From Lampris incognitus (lineage: Eukaryota > Chordata > Actinopteri > Lampriformes > Lampridae), in contig NC_079219.1 in the NCBI RefSeq assembly GCF_029633865.1, positions 15,841,810-15,905,809 of the forward strand: a stretch of DNA of 64,000 bases, in the 5' to 3' direction. Below are positions 11,462-21,981 of this stretch, piece after piece. A model generated the notes under the pieces. That model searched no databases. It had not been told where the DNA came from and saw only the letters and a list, made by a program, of their open reading frames with translations. The stretch's first letter is position 1; each line of letters starts with the position of its first letter. The translations under genes were made by a program, and so were the position numbers.

Positions 11462-11823
11462 TGTATTTGCATGTTCTTATGTGCTTGTTCTGCCACCGAG
11501 GGAGGGGGCGAGTGAGATGCTAGAATAATTACCCCCCCCCACACATACACACACACACACACCCGCAGTGCAGCTTAGAAATGATTAATTGCTCCTTTCG
11601 CCAAACACCAAATTACTGCTTTACTTCAAAAGCATCTGGTTCTAATTAGTTCAAACCTGATGAGGGAGCAATTGTAAGTGAGGGGGGGAAGGATAACAGA
11701 GACAGAGAGCTATGTGACAACACAACAGCTAATAAAGATAAAGACAAGTACACGTAAACAGGTAAAATGTGTATATAATTCATCCGTCTTTCTCTTTGTG
11801 TGTCCCTCTTCCCTTCCCTAGCC

Positions 11824-11901
11824 ATGAATGCAGGTATCTGTGTGTGTGTTCTCGTGGCTGCGCTGTCCACCGGCTCTCTGAGTCTGCCCTCAAAGCCCAT
11901 G
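11824..11901 (+). CDS. cck: cck coding exon 1 (signal peptide)
   Basis: The exon begins at 11822 after the acceptor cttccctag; ATG is at 11824. It encodes 26 residues and ends in phase 0 at ATG|GTACGA. Confidence 0.9.
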
Positions 11902-11915
11902 GTACGACGGTAAAA

Positions 11916-12004
<89 letters not shown>

Positions 12005-15000
12005 GCACAAGAATTTCAAAATCCTATTTCGCTAACCCCAAACCCCTCACATGAACCCTAACCTTAACCCTGAGTTTGATTCTCATGCCTAACTTTGATA
12101 TTTGACCTAAGCCTAACCATAATCCCAACTGTCACACTAGTCTTAAACCTAACCCCTAGACCATATATAACCTTATTTCTTCATGGGGACTGAAAAATGT
12201 CCGCACAGGGCGTCCAGGTAGCGTAGCGGTCTATTCCGTTGCCTACCAACACAGGGATCGCTGGTTCGAATCCCCGTGTTACCTCCGGCTTGGTTGGGCA
12301 TCCCTACAGACACAATTGGCCGTGTCTGCGGGTGGGGAGCTGGATGTGGGTATGTGTCCTGGTCGCTGCACTAGTGCCTCCTCTGGTCTGTCAGGGCGCC
12401 TGTTCGGAGGGGGAGGGGGAACTGGGGGGAATAGCGTGATCCTCCCACGCGCTACGTCCCCCTGGCGAAACTCCTCACTGTCAGTTGAAAAGAAGCGGTT
12501 GGCGACTCCACATGTATCGGAGGAGGCACCCACACCCACTCACATACACATGCATGCATTCAGTACATACTAGGGACTCCTGCAGAAATGGTCTATCTTT
12601 AAACTGTCAGCTGTTTTTGGAACTGAGGGAATCCCGGTTTATTTTTTTCTACAGTGTAGGCTACACCACATGTGTGGTGTCCATCCTTACAACAATAGAT
12701 CAATATCCAGCTCGGATCACCCCAACTCATGCCCACAAAGTCTGCCCGAAACCTGGATGTCATGACTGATGACCAACTAACCTTTAAGGTTCATGCGGGC
12801 TCGACTGCTCAGTCATGCTGATTTGCCCTGTACAACATCAGGAATATTAGACCCTACCTGCCTGGGCATACAGCACAACTCCTGGTACAGGCTCTTGTAA
12901 TATCACACATTGACTACCGCAACTCCTTACCGGCAGGTCTCCCTGCATGCACTTTCAAACCTCTGCAAATGATCCAGAACGGCACATCTGGTCTTCAACC
13001 AACCCAAAACAGCACGTCAGTCCGCTGTTCACTTGTTCCACTGGCTCCCAGTAGCTGCCCGCATCAAATTCAAAACCTTGATGCTCGCTTACAAAACAGC
13101 AACTAAAACAGGTCTCGCCTACCTGAACTCCTTCATTCAGGTCTACACTCAGTCCCACTCAGGCACCTGGCACTTCCGCCACAACAGGGCCCTGAGTCAC
13201 TAGCTAGACTCTTCTCTTCTGTAGTTCCTTGGTGGTGGAACGAGTTACCAAACTCCATTCAATCAACTGGGTCCCTCTCCATCTTTAAGATGAAGCTAAA
13301 GACCCAGCTCTTTCACAAACACCTCCACACATGATGTTATTGATAAAATACAAAAAAAAAAAATCGCTTCGATGCACCCTATGCATTGCTTTTGTGCACT
13401 GCCTGTTGACACCTATGTGCTATCGGACTTGAACCTAGTTTTTTTTACCCTTACTCACGTTGTCGCCTTCTGACTAGATCCTTGCTTGTGTTATATTAAC
13501 TCAGATGTGTGCGTCGCTTTGGGTAAAAACACCTGCTAAACGAAATTGTAACTGCCAACCATGTACCATGGTGTGCTGGGAGCATGCAGGTTTTCCTTCC
13601 AACCAACCACTACACACCTTCCTCTCAGTAAAACAGACTGCTCAGTGAAATCACTTATAAAGTTGAAGGAAACGCTGTTGCATCCTTGTGTCTTTATGCT
13701 GTGCAAGTCATCAACACAACTTAGCACGCACAAGCTCAGTTGGTTGTCAACGAATTTGTACTTGGCTTATACAAAATTTGTTTGACAACCCATCTCACAA
13801 AGCAGAAGTTTTATGTAATATTTAGAATTTAAAAACCACCTCTGAAAAGCCGTCACCACCCACCAGTCAGATGTAAGGTGGCAAACCCCATCTGCTCAGT
13901 AGCAGCATGGATTACATGGATGTTGTTATCACATATAGAAAACCAATTAAGGAAACAGTATGACATACCTCTTAACTCTTCTCTTCTTCACTGTAGTCTG
14001 TGGCTGAGGCTCCTCCATCAGACAGCCAGCCACCAGCCTCACCCCGTCTCACGCGCCAGGTCCGCTCGGCTCCAGCTCTACCCTCAGGACCACTGATGAA
14101 CTACAACGAAGCCCAAGAAAACGCAGACCCTCGCGCCAGCCTCAGCCAGTTGCTGGCCAGACTGTTATCCAGCAAGGGTGAGCAGCTAATCTCATTATTA
14201 ACAACTTATATCAGCCAGAGAAATGGAAGAGAAGTTAAGGAGAGAGAAACAGAGTCCAGCAAAATGTCCCCTATGCTCAAACAAGAATCCAACCTGTTCA
14301 AGTGGATATTTTACCTTAACCCAGACTGCTGCAAAATGACATTTGAGGAAGACATGAGAGGAGAGGGGATGAGGAGGGAAAACTAGAGATGGATGGGTTG
14401 AACAGTTGCGATGAATTTGCCTCCAATTATCTGCTCTCGTTACAGATTGAGAACGTCAGGAAGAGAGAGAGAGAGAGCAACATCCCATCCATTCTTTTTA
14501 TCCTTTATCCCTTCCTCCTCTCTCTTTTCATCACCCGCTCCATGTTTCCCTCACATCTAACTCTGTTCTCCCCTCCATCTCCCCCTCATCCAACTGTCAT
14601 GTCTCTCCCTCCCTCCCTATACCACCTCACATCCATCTATCTTCATCCACCTCTCTTTCCATCATTTCCTTATCTCTCATCTTCACCTAATTTTTCCTCC
14701 ACTTACCGACCCTCTCTATTATTAGCAATCCATTTCCCCCACCTCTGTCTCCCTCTCTTTCTCTCTCTCCTCTCTTTCTCTGTCACTGTGTGTCTATGTC
14801 TTTCCCTCCGTCAACTCTGTGTAGCACACAGACCTGCTGCGCTTACAAGTTTTACAGGAGGACTATGGAAAACACAAGTCAACCTGCACGTATGGTAACA
14901 AAACAAGTCATCGACTGTGACTTCAAAAAACACATCCAGGGAGATTTGGTATTCATGCGGCTGGTTTTAAAGGCTAGACGGAAATCAGTACTCAGATTTA

Positions 15001-15795
15001 TCTTTTCATTTCTAAAAACACAGCATAATAAAATATTCAGCAGCATTGTTTTTTTTTAAAATTTGTGTGACTAATTTTGTGAGGCGGGGGGGGCACACCT
15101 TCATCCAAAACGGTTCTCAGTTGCTTAATGAACTGCGAGGAAGCGTTCTAGTCCTCATTAATATTCATGAGCTGAGCATTGAGTGACAAGTACAAACAAG
15201 AGTTGGCAGTAAGAGTGGGCAGGGTTTCGCATTTTGATGATGCTATCTGGTTGGCTGCATGTAAATGAGTGTGTCTGACGACATGAGTATCAGGCAAACG
15301 AAGGATAGCTGAGAGAAGCTGAACTAAGAGGAGCTCTTTTAAAAAGAAAAACAGAAAAACTTAATTCTCCCTTTTATACTTTTTTTTCCCAGTAGAAATA
15401 GTACAAAATGGATGATGACTAAAGTGATGATAGAAAACATCAGTGTTTCAATTTCGGTTCGACTAAGATGGTAATGTTAGAGATAAAATTGCTGTGTAAT
15501 GACAGGTGACAGCTGAATGGGATGATGGCACAATGGTTACCATTTATCAATATTCGGGGGATGACCCACTATGTTTCCCCTGTTACGATTATGTCTTCAT
15601 CCCTGTGGAACTTACCTGTTCTGTCTGTTTTCCTTTCTCTCCATGTCACCTCCAGGCTCTCTTTATCACACCAGATCCTCCCTCAGCAGCAGAGCCAGTG
15701 GCCCAGGCCCTAACCACAGGATAAAGGACAGAGATTACATGGGTTGGCTGGACTTTGGACGTCGTAGTGCTGAAGAGTATGAATACTCTTCCTAA
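11824..15795 (+). CDS. cck: Preprocholecystokinin
   Basis: Secreted precursor of the gut and brain peptide hormone cholecystokinin. Three coding exons (11824-11901, 13997-14177, 15656-15795) join into 133 codons (132 residues and TAA). Residues 1-20 are a signal peptide ([20 protein letters not shown], close to mammalian MNSGVCLCVL). A variable propeptide follows, then the conserved [13 protein letters not shown] block. Residues 113-120 are DYMGWLDF, cut after Arg112 and followed by G121-R122-R123 for cleavage and C-terminal amidation. The tail SAEEYEYSS (124-132) is the usual CCK ending. Tyr114 lies seventh from the amide, the CCK rather than mammalian gastrin position, in acidic context for sulfation. 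Oddity: vertebrate CCK normally has Trp-Met-Asp-Phe; here codon 118 is CTG (Leu). Which teleost cck paralogue this is cannot be decided here. Confidence 0.95.
11917..12002. repeat. (CA)n microsatellite
   Basis: About 42 CA units starting 15 bp after the donor of cck coding exon 1. Confidence 0.95.
12030..12170. repeat. Degenerate CCTAA-rich sequence
   Basis: Irregular aaccctaacc/ccctgag-type words. They resemble telomere repeats but are not tandem. This kind of sequence often follows a CA array in teleost introns. Confidence 0.5.
12208..12528 (+). mobile_element. tRNA-derived SINE, family A, copy 2 (3'-truncated)
   Basis: Starts with the family head gggcgtccaggtagcgtagc and contains the B-box-like ggttcgaatcc. 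It breaks off at the cggaggaggca block, lacking about 100 bp of tail. It lies in cck intron 2. Confidence 0.88.
12690..13535 (+). mobile_element. L2-like non-LTR retrotransposon 3' fragment
   Basis: The + strand shows a broken LINE ORF2 C-terminus: [20 protein letters not shown], then [20 protein letters not shown] and [17 protein letters not shown]. Several stops and shifts interrupt it. The 3' end carries a cgctttgggtaaaaacacct-type motif common to L2-like tails. It lies in cck intron 2 and is non-functional. Confidence 0.75.
13997..14177 (+). CDS. cck: cck coding exon 2 (propeptide)
   Basis: Acceptor cttcactgtag, donor AAG-G|GTGAGC. It encodes residues 27-86 plus one base and includes the conserved [14 protein letters not shown]. 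Phase 0 in, phase 1 out. Confidence 0.9.
14178..15655 (+). other. cck: cck intron 3
   Basis: 1.5-kb intron with a pyrimidine-rich tract (CTCC/CTCT) at 14500-14800. No repeat family or exon recognised. Confidence 0.6.
15656..15795 (+). CDS. cck: cck coding exon 3 (CCK peptide)
   Basis: Acceptor cacctccag at 15655. It completes Gly87 and encodes SLYHTRSS, then NHRIKDR and the octapeptide DYMGWLDF at 15733-15756, [12 protein letters not shown] and TAA at 15793-15795. Confidence 0.95.
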
Positions 15796-16165
15796 TGGCA
15801 TGACCTTCGACTTCTGCACCAGGAACCCTAACCCTTACACCGCCGTAGCCACACACATAAGCCCAACCCAAGGCTAACTAGATTCTGGATTGCATATAGC
15901 CTTAAGCAAGCACAAAGTAGATAGCTACAGTTCGCAATGAAATAACCCCAAATCCGTGAGCCCTAAATCCGAACCCTAACACATGAGCCCTTTTAACATT
16001 GCACTTAAATCTGGGATCTTTTGTATGCAGCTCTGGACTAACTGCACTCTGGAGCATCTATAGCCCTGGGACCCCTGTCAAAATATAATACATAACCGAT
16101 CTGAGCCTTAAACAGGTCAAATATTCTCTTGTTGCATCATCGTGTTTAAAATAAATAAAGAGATA
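15796..16165 (+). other. cck: cck 3' UTR (probable)
   Basis: Runs from the stop to two overlapping AATAAA signals at 16150-16159. It contains scattered ccctaaccc-type words at 15830-15990. The cleavage site is inferred. Confidence 0.5.
16150..16159 (+). promoter_or_regulatory. cck: Candidate cck polyadenylation signal
   Basis: aataaataaa contains two overlapping canonical hexamers 355-365 bp past the stop, the first on this strand after the CDS. Confidence 0.55.
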
Positions 16166-18498
16166 AAGACTATATTGTTTGGAGACAGACAAGCTAGCCC
16201 CCTTAAAGTTACCTGTCCTTACTATCGTGGTAAAAACAGACATACAATGAATGTAGCCAGCATTTGACACATCTGCCTTTGTTATGTCTGAACAAAAGAC
16301 ACAGATATTAATATGATCTGTCTCAGTGATACAAATGCAACATCTTCTGATTTTTCTTTTCCTAGCACGCAGCTCCCTAGCTGTAAGACATTGACCCTGC
16401 TTGTCATCTAATGGGTATTTTATTCTTTCGAATCTACATTTTGGCTCATTCCTACAAAGAAAGGTACAAATGACAGGTCTTTTCACAAAAACTGTGCATT
16501 TTGATAACAAATTTTAACAGTTCGCATTATTTCTCCTTTTATTATTTGTATAATCTCATCCCTTTCAACAATATTGCTCTCGGCAGCACTTGTTTTTTCT
16601 TTTTCTTTTAAGTGTTTTATTTAAGATATCACAGTTCAAAAAACACAAGTAAATCCATTTTAGGTTGGCTGTTAGTTTGTGTGACAGTTGTGTTATATAA
16701 GAGGCCTTTCAAGGTGCATTTAAGTTAAAGTCTCTATCTTTGCTATCATTGTGCAAGTAGTCCCTGAACTAACCTGCTATTTTTCCAGTCTGGCCAGAGT
16801 ACCACTTGGGGCCAATAGCTTGCTCCTATATTAGCTCCAGAGGCTACATCATCCCTGTCGCTCATGTTCCCCATAATAAGACTATGATGAGGTAACCCTG
16901 GGATACAAACATGCAGTGTAGAAAGCACAAGAAACCGTATTCAAAGCACAAGGTGATGACTACGCAATAACGTAATGAAACTCAGAGGCAGTTTTGGTGG
17001 CGATTAGGATGAAATACTCAATATGAATATCATTAGGAATCTCCAGCCTAATTGAAAGAACGTCTTATCATAATTTGAAAAGAAAATTAAAATTGGTCTG
17101 GCCAGTTCTTGGACCAAAAGGAGGCAGTGTAAACACCATGAAGATGAATCTCTATTGACCAGGTTGCCAGATAAACTGTGCTCCTGAGGGGATAGCTGCG
17201 CTCCTGAGGGGAAAAAACCCATTTTAAATTTGTTTGAAAGTTTGGGGTCACAGATATTTTCTGAGGTTACCAGTCATGAAAAGCTGCTATTCCTTCACTA
17301 AGAAACTATGACAACAGAGTGTCCTAACATAGCCTAGTTTCATGTGCCATTTTCGGGTCTCTAATGAAATTAAACCAAATGCTTATGAGGAGAAAGGAAA
17401 AGAGGTTGCGGTTAAATCGTTTTTAGGGTCGACCTGTGTCATCACAAGAAAATAAAGGATTCTCTCTGCAATGTGGCTGACCATTTTACAAACCTGAACC
17501 TACACCAAGCAATGATGTAAAACAAAGCTGTTAGTGTGGAAATACAGATGGTGTCTCCAGAAAACACATTATATTTATAATGTATTAGATGTAAATTTTT
17601 GTAAAATTAAAGCAATATCAATATGCGTAAATAGATGATTTTTATTGAAAATAACAAAAAGGCAAAAGACGTGTGTAGGAAAGAGAGATGTAGTGTGACT
17701 GATATAGTATTTGACTTGAGAATAAATGAAATATTAAATTGTCTGTTAGAGAATAAAACTCAAATGCATTCACTCACAGTGTGCAATGTAATTACTGTGT
17801 GCATGCACATGTACTCAAATGAAGACTATGAAGACCACACACACACACACACACACACAGAGCTAATAACACTATGGGTCTGTTGGATGTAGGCGTGCCA
17901 AAGAACCAGCATTGACAGCACTACTGACAATTGTTAGTGCTGGCTCTGTCTGTCTATCTGCCCGTGCTGATAGGTGTGCTGGCACATCTAAATCACACAG
18001 AGCCATTATTAATGTTATAAGCTGCAGCTGTGTTTATCCTGCTATGCTTACATCACAGAGTACCAAGACCAGCCTGAAACGTGTTTAACCATTAGATAGT
18101 TTATAACCTGTAAATGTCAGCAAATTCACAAAAAAGATCTAGGGTTTTAGTTACAGTTTAAGATTTATCACAGATGCACAGATACGCAGAATCTGAGATA
18201 CATACACACATTCAATGTATTGTGTATACACATAAACACACTTACACAACCTGCAACTGTGCAGAGTCAAAAAGGTGGTTGTTTTTGACCTGCTGTGGAA
18301 CAATTGAATTTCACATCAGAACAATTTCAACAAGTTTAGATAAACTGGTAGTTTCAGGAAAACACGCTAAAGAGACTTTTAAATACTTCCCAATCTTCAC
18401 AAACGTGGAACCTTAGCCGGCTAAAACAAAACATTCCAAAGGCGCGCGCGCGCGCTCTCTCTCTCTCTCTAATTTTGTTGTATATCACATTCTTCCTC

Positions 18499-18570
<72 letters not shown>

Positions 18571-18629
18571 AATTTGTCTGTCTTGGATCTAAGTAGCTAC
18601 GCAGGTGATTCGTATTCAGTCTGTCCCGG

Positions 18630-18670
<41 letters not shown>

Positions 18671-18806
18671 CACATAACGGTACTACAGCACGTTGTCAAC
18701 TGTACTGCATCATGTATATTTAGAAATATTGCGGCACTCTCCTGATGGTGATCTACAGACTACAACTTAACGCTCAGCGCAGCTCGAAAGATAGACTATC
18801 CTGCTA
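16166..18806. other. Intergenic between cck and mroh1; no gene seen
   Basis: Mostly unique AT-rich sequence with short CA arrays (17838-17860, 18504-18566, 18634-18674) and a (CG)n(CT)n run at 18441-18470. No splice-supported coding region. Confidence 0.5.
18504..18674. repeat. Two (CA)n microsatellites
   Basis: (AC)n at 18504-18566 and (CA)n with one CG interruption at 18634-18674, separated by 67 bp of unique sequence. Confidence 0.9.
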
Positions 18807-19037
18807 ATGGCGGAGGGAAACGTGTCAGAGGACAAGAACACTTTAGTGTCTGGAGAGTCCCGCAGCTCAGGTCGGTGTGCCACGCACACTAAGCTGACGA
18901 GAAGGGAGACCGAGTCCGTCTTTCTGTTCATCCACTCTCACACAACCAACTCCACGGACTTGTCTGTTGAGGCACTGAGGCGTTGGTATTGCGTCACCGG
19001 GCCACCGGCGCCCTTTACGCTACTGAGGGAAAATTAG
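18807..19037 (+). CDS. Unrecognised short ORF, cut by a LINE insertion
   Basis: A 76-codon frame starting MAEGNVSEDKNTLVSGESRS in a locally GC- and CpG-richer patch, unlike the AT-rich surroundings. I do not recognise it; it has no signal peptide or membrane segment. Its last codons after about 19028 belong to the LINE/SINE insertions. Removing everything between the LINE target duplications (19020-19028 and 20604-20612) would continue the native frame only three more codons before a stop. It could be a small gene, an old first exon or chance. Confidence 0.2.
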   Translation: MAEGNVSEDKNTLVSGESRSSGRCATHTKLTRRETESVFLFIHSHTTNSTDLSVEALRRWYCVTGPPAPFTLLREN

Positions 19038-19812
19038 GGTGTCCAGGTGCCGTGGCGGTCTATTCCGTTACTTACCAACACGGAGATCGTTGGGTCGAAT
19101 CCCTGTGTTACCCCCGGCTTGGTCGGGCGTCCCTACAGACACAACTGGCCTTGTCTGCGGGTGGGAAGCCGGATGCGGGAATGTGTCCTGGTCGCTGCAT
19201 TAGCGCCTCCTCTGGTCAGGGGGGGCGGGGGAACTAGGGGGAACAGCGTGATCCTCCCATGTGCTACGTCCCCTGGTGAAACTCTTCACTGTCAGGTGAA
19301 AGAAGAGGCTGGTGACTCCACCTCCGAGATATGTGGTAGTCTGCAGCCCTCCCCGGATCGGCAGAGGGGGTGGAGCAGCGACCAAGTGCCGCCCCCGGAA
19401 ATATTTCATAGGGGTGGCCAAATAGGGCCACTGAAAATCTTGAGGTGGCACACCAAAACCAAAAGCCATGACTGAATTTCGGGAATTCTATGATGCTGTT
19501 GTAGTATACTGTATAGGCTAGTTGAAAACTGTCAATATGAGTTAAGAAAAATATACATTATTGATTTAAATGAACAGCACCTAATGTAAAATATCAGATA
19601 GAAGCATATTCTGCATAATCAGAAGCATATTCTGCATATGTGACTCGTGGCTGGGGGGGCCAGCGGGGGGGGGCAGGGATAGTATCAGGGTGGCCGTGGC
19701 CACCCCTGGCCACCCCTTGGGGGCGCCACTGCAGCGACCGGGACGGCTCAGAAGAGTGGGGTAATTGGCTGAATACAATGAGGAGAAGAACAGAAAAAAA
19801 GGGGGGGGGGGA
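19037..19812 (+). mobile_element. tRNA-derived SINE, family A, copy 3 (interrupted)
   Basis: The head gggtgtccaggtgccgtggc starts at about 19037 and the tail ends at the G-run at 19812. It is split by a hAT-like element at 19384-19731. Target duplication tgagggaaaat at 19024-19034 and 19817-19827, inside the LINE fragment. Confidence 0.9.
19384..19731. mobile_element. hAT-like MITE nested in a SINE
   Basis: A 348-bp element flanked by a perfect 8-bp target duplication, cagcgacc, at 19376-19383 and 19732-19739, the size made by hAT transposases. The ends are imperfect inverted repeats: aagtgccgcccccgg on the left and the inverse of cagtggcgcccccaagg on the right. A 17-bp word, agaagcatattctgcat, is repeated internally near 19599 and 19620. 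No coding capacity. Confidence 0.88.
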
Positions 19813-20845
19813 CTAGTGAGGGAAAATATGTTTTTTATCCAGCCCTTCAACCCAGAACAGAATCAGAATCAGAATCAGAATCAGATCCCTCCTTCAGAAA
19901 GACATTATCGCTGTTCCATAGTTACTCGTTACTGGAGAAGATTTGTTCCGAATACCCGCTGGGGAAAAGTTTGGTCCTCGTCTTCAAGTTACTTGATTAC
20001 AAACAAACCTCGAGATGTTTGTTTCAAACCTCTCCATCGATGCCCTCCGACAAAACATTATTTGCAAAAAATCGAAAATGACATCGACGTTAACTGCACT
20101 TTCTGTGGTCTTGTTAGTGAAACGACCATCACTTGTTGGGGAACTGTCCTTATACTGTGACTTTTTGGAAAGATTTTGCTCGACATATTCCTTGGTGAGG
20201 TGTCTGTCCAATTTTCATTACTCTGCCAGGATGTGCGGTTTGGTTTCGATGATGTATGCAATTCAGAACAAAAACTATTATTTTATAAATATTTTATTTT
20301 AGCAAAATTTCACATTCACGAAAGTAAAATGTATAACAGAACACCTTCTATTCACATTCTTTATAAATGAAGTGCAACAACACGTACAAACTAGTCAGCC
20401 TCCTACAAACCCAAAAGCCTTAAAACCTCTTGACGTATGTAAACTATATAATTGCCTGAACCCCTTTATTTTTTAATTCCTTTTTCTTTCATTTTATTGA
20501 CCTCATAACCCCTGGCATAGTATACGTCTGTATGTATTGGTGTTGATTGATTGATGTTGATCAATCTTGCAATTTATAAATACAATTTGTAAAAAAAAAA
20601 AAACTACTGAGGACGCTTATGTAGGAGCGAGCTCCTTCTGACGTTAGTGAGGCACGCAGCATTTTCAGAAGCGGGACCAGTGAACCTATAATCGAGAGAA
20701 GGACCGATGGAAAGATGGGGGGAGGGGGGGGGTCCAGAGAAGAAACTCAAGGAAATGTGTCGAGAAGCGATGCTTTATGAATGTAACTAAAAGCAATAGC
20801 AACCTTTGTCACCCTCTCCTGGTGGAGCCCAGCTATCACCTGGCC

Positions 20846-21080
20846 CAGTGTTTCCCAACCCAGTCCTCAAGGACCCCCTATCCTGCAGATTTGCATTGTA
20901 ACCCTGCATAGGTAGCCCTGCTTGTACTTACTCAACCAATCATCTCACAGCGCTTAATTATGCAAGGTGTGCAAAAGCTGACACAAGTCACTGCTGATTG
21001 GTTGAATAACTACGAACAGGTACCTATTCAGGGTTGCAAAGAAAATCTACAGGATAGGGGGTCCTTGAGGACTGGTCAGT
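20846..21080. mobile_element. Palindromic MITE (hAT-like)
   Basis: The two halves are inverted copies: cagtcctcaaggaccccctatcctgcagatt on the left, and its inverse (aatctacaggataggggg, then tccttgaggactgg) on the right. Further inverted matches run inward (aaccctgcatagg, accaatca). The left end cagtgtttcccaaccc is a common hAT-MITE end; the matching outer right end is missing. Confidence 0.75.
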
Positions 21081-21747
21081 AGGACAGGTGCCTTCAAAAA
21101 GTATTTACCATCCTTCACATTATGCGCCTGCTACACCTCCAAATTTTAGTGCATTCAAATAATTTTCTCTTATACCTAACACAATAAACCAAACCAATTT
21201 ATAAAGGAAATAAATATTCATTCAAAAATATGTTTTTCCAATAAAAACCGTATTTCTCCCAACTGCAAGCCATCTCAGGTATTTCAGTATCAACCTTGCA
21301 TGGTTAAATCCCTCGGTTCTGGTCTCTTCCCGGATATATAAACCCTTTTTTTTTCTCTAACCCAATTCCTCAGCCGCTTTTCTTGTGCTTTGGGTCTCTG
21401 TCTTGTTGGAATGTGAATCTTCGTCCTAACCGCAGGTCTCTTGCTGACTGAAACAGGTTCCTCAACAGATTTGCTTGTATTTGGCTCCATCCATCTTTCC
21501 ATTCACTCCTGCAAAACCCTGTCACATGATGGTGCCAACACCGCGCTAGACAGTAGAAAGAGCCCCATCAGTCTTATGTGTATATAACCCGAAGACCACG
21601 AGGTTCAAGCAACGCTGTTTCTCGAAACAAATCACTCAAAATATTTAAAATGGTTTTTTACACCCTTTTAACTCCCAAAAAAATAAGAGAACAGCCTGCC
21701 AGAACAAATTTGACAGACCATCATGGAATGTCATCCTTAAAAGAGAA

Positions 21748-21812
21748 AGTCAAGTCAATTTCATTTGTATAGCCCAATATCACAAATTACATATTTGCCT
21801 CAGTGGGCTTTA
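21748..21812 (+). repeat. Short dispersed repeat (copy 2)
   Basis: Near-identical to 2765-2818 over about 60 bp, extending here into cagtgggcttt. Confidence 0.6.
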
Positions 21813-21975
21813 AAGGAACACAACATATGCATGTATGCTTTTAACCATGTTTCTATTTCTAGAAATAAAACATACAAGAACTTTTCAGGATAATATATAA
21901 TGCAGCCAGGACCAAAGACAACAGAGAATTGCAACAGAAACCAAATCAAATCAAAGTTAAGTTTCACTAGAACCG

Positions 21976-21981
21976 TTTATT
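21976..21981 (-). promoter_or_regulatory. mroh1: Candidate mroh1 polyadenylation signal
   Basis: tttatt on the + strand reads AATAAA on the - strand, about 2.6 kb past the stop. I saw no earlier canonical hexamer on this strand. Confidence 0.35.

Larger units (their letters stand above)
9242..11821 (+). other. cck: cck intron 1
   Basis: 2.6-kb intron holding a (GATA)n array, a long (TG)n array and otherwise unique sequence, including an A/G-rich block at 10530-10660. No further coding exon is supported; the open frames here are microsatellite translations. Confidence 0.65.
19029..20603 (+). mobile_element. L1/Tx1-like LINE 3' fragment carrying nested insertions
   Basis: After the nested SINE ends (19812), the + strand encodes the C-terminal zinc-binding end of a LINE ORF2: KPRDVCFKPLHRCPPTKHYL, then NDIDVNCTFCGLVSETT and, in another frame, NKNYYFINILFLAKFHIHES. 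An (AATCAG)n run lies at 19860-19885 and a poly-A run at 20591-20603. The target duplication ctactgagg is found at 19020-19028 and 20604-20612. The copy is strongly 5'-truncated and frame-shifted. Confidence 0.75.
20613..21975. other. Intergenic; no gene seen
   Basis: Contains the palindromic MITE (20846-21080) and a dispersed repeat (21748-21812). No coding exon on either strand is supported. Confidence 0.5.

Noticed and set aside
11194-11562. Open frames rich in Cys-Val or His-Thr (also at 11769-12035, 18354-18723, 32061-32347, 53112-53408)
   Set aside because: They are translations of CA/TG microsatellites, which lack stops in several frames.
12030-12170. Telomere-like CCCTAA words (also 15830-15990)
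   Set aside because: Irregular and not tandem; common low-complexity intron sequence rather than an interstitial telomere.
14389-14898. 169-residue frame in cck intron 3
   Set aside because: Driven by a pyrimidine-rich tract (Ser/Pro/Leu-rich translation), inside an intron with good splice sites and no homology recognised.
16058-16510. 150-residue frame on the - strand past cck
   Set aside because: No recognised domain, no splice or promoter support, overlaps the probable cck 3' UTR end; likely chance.
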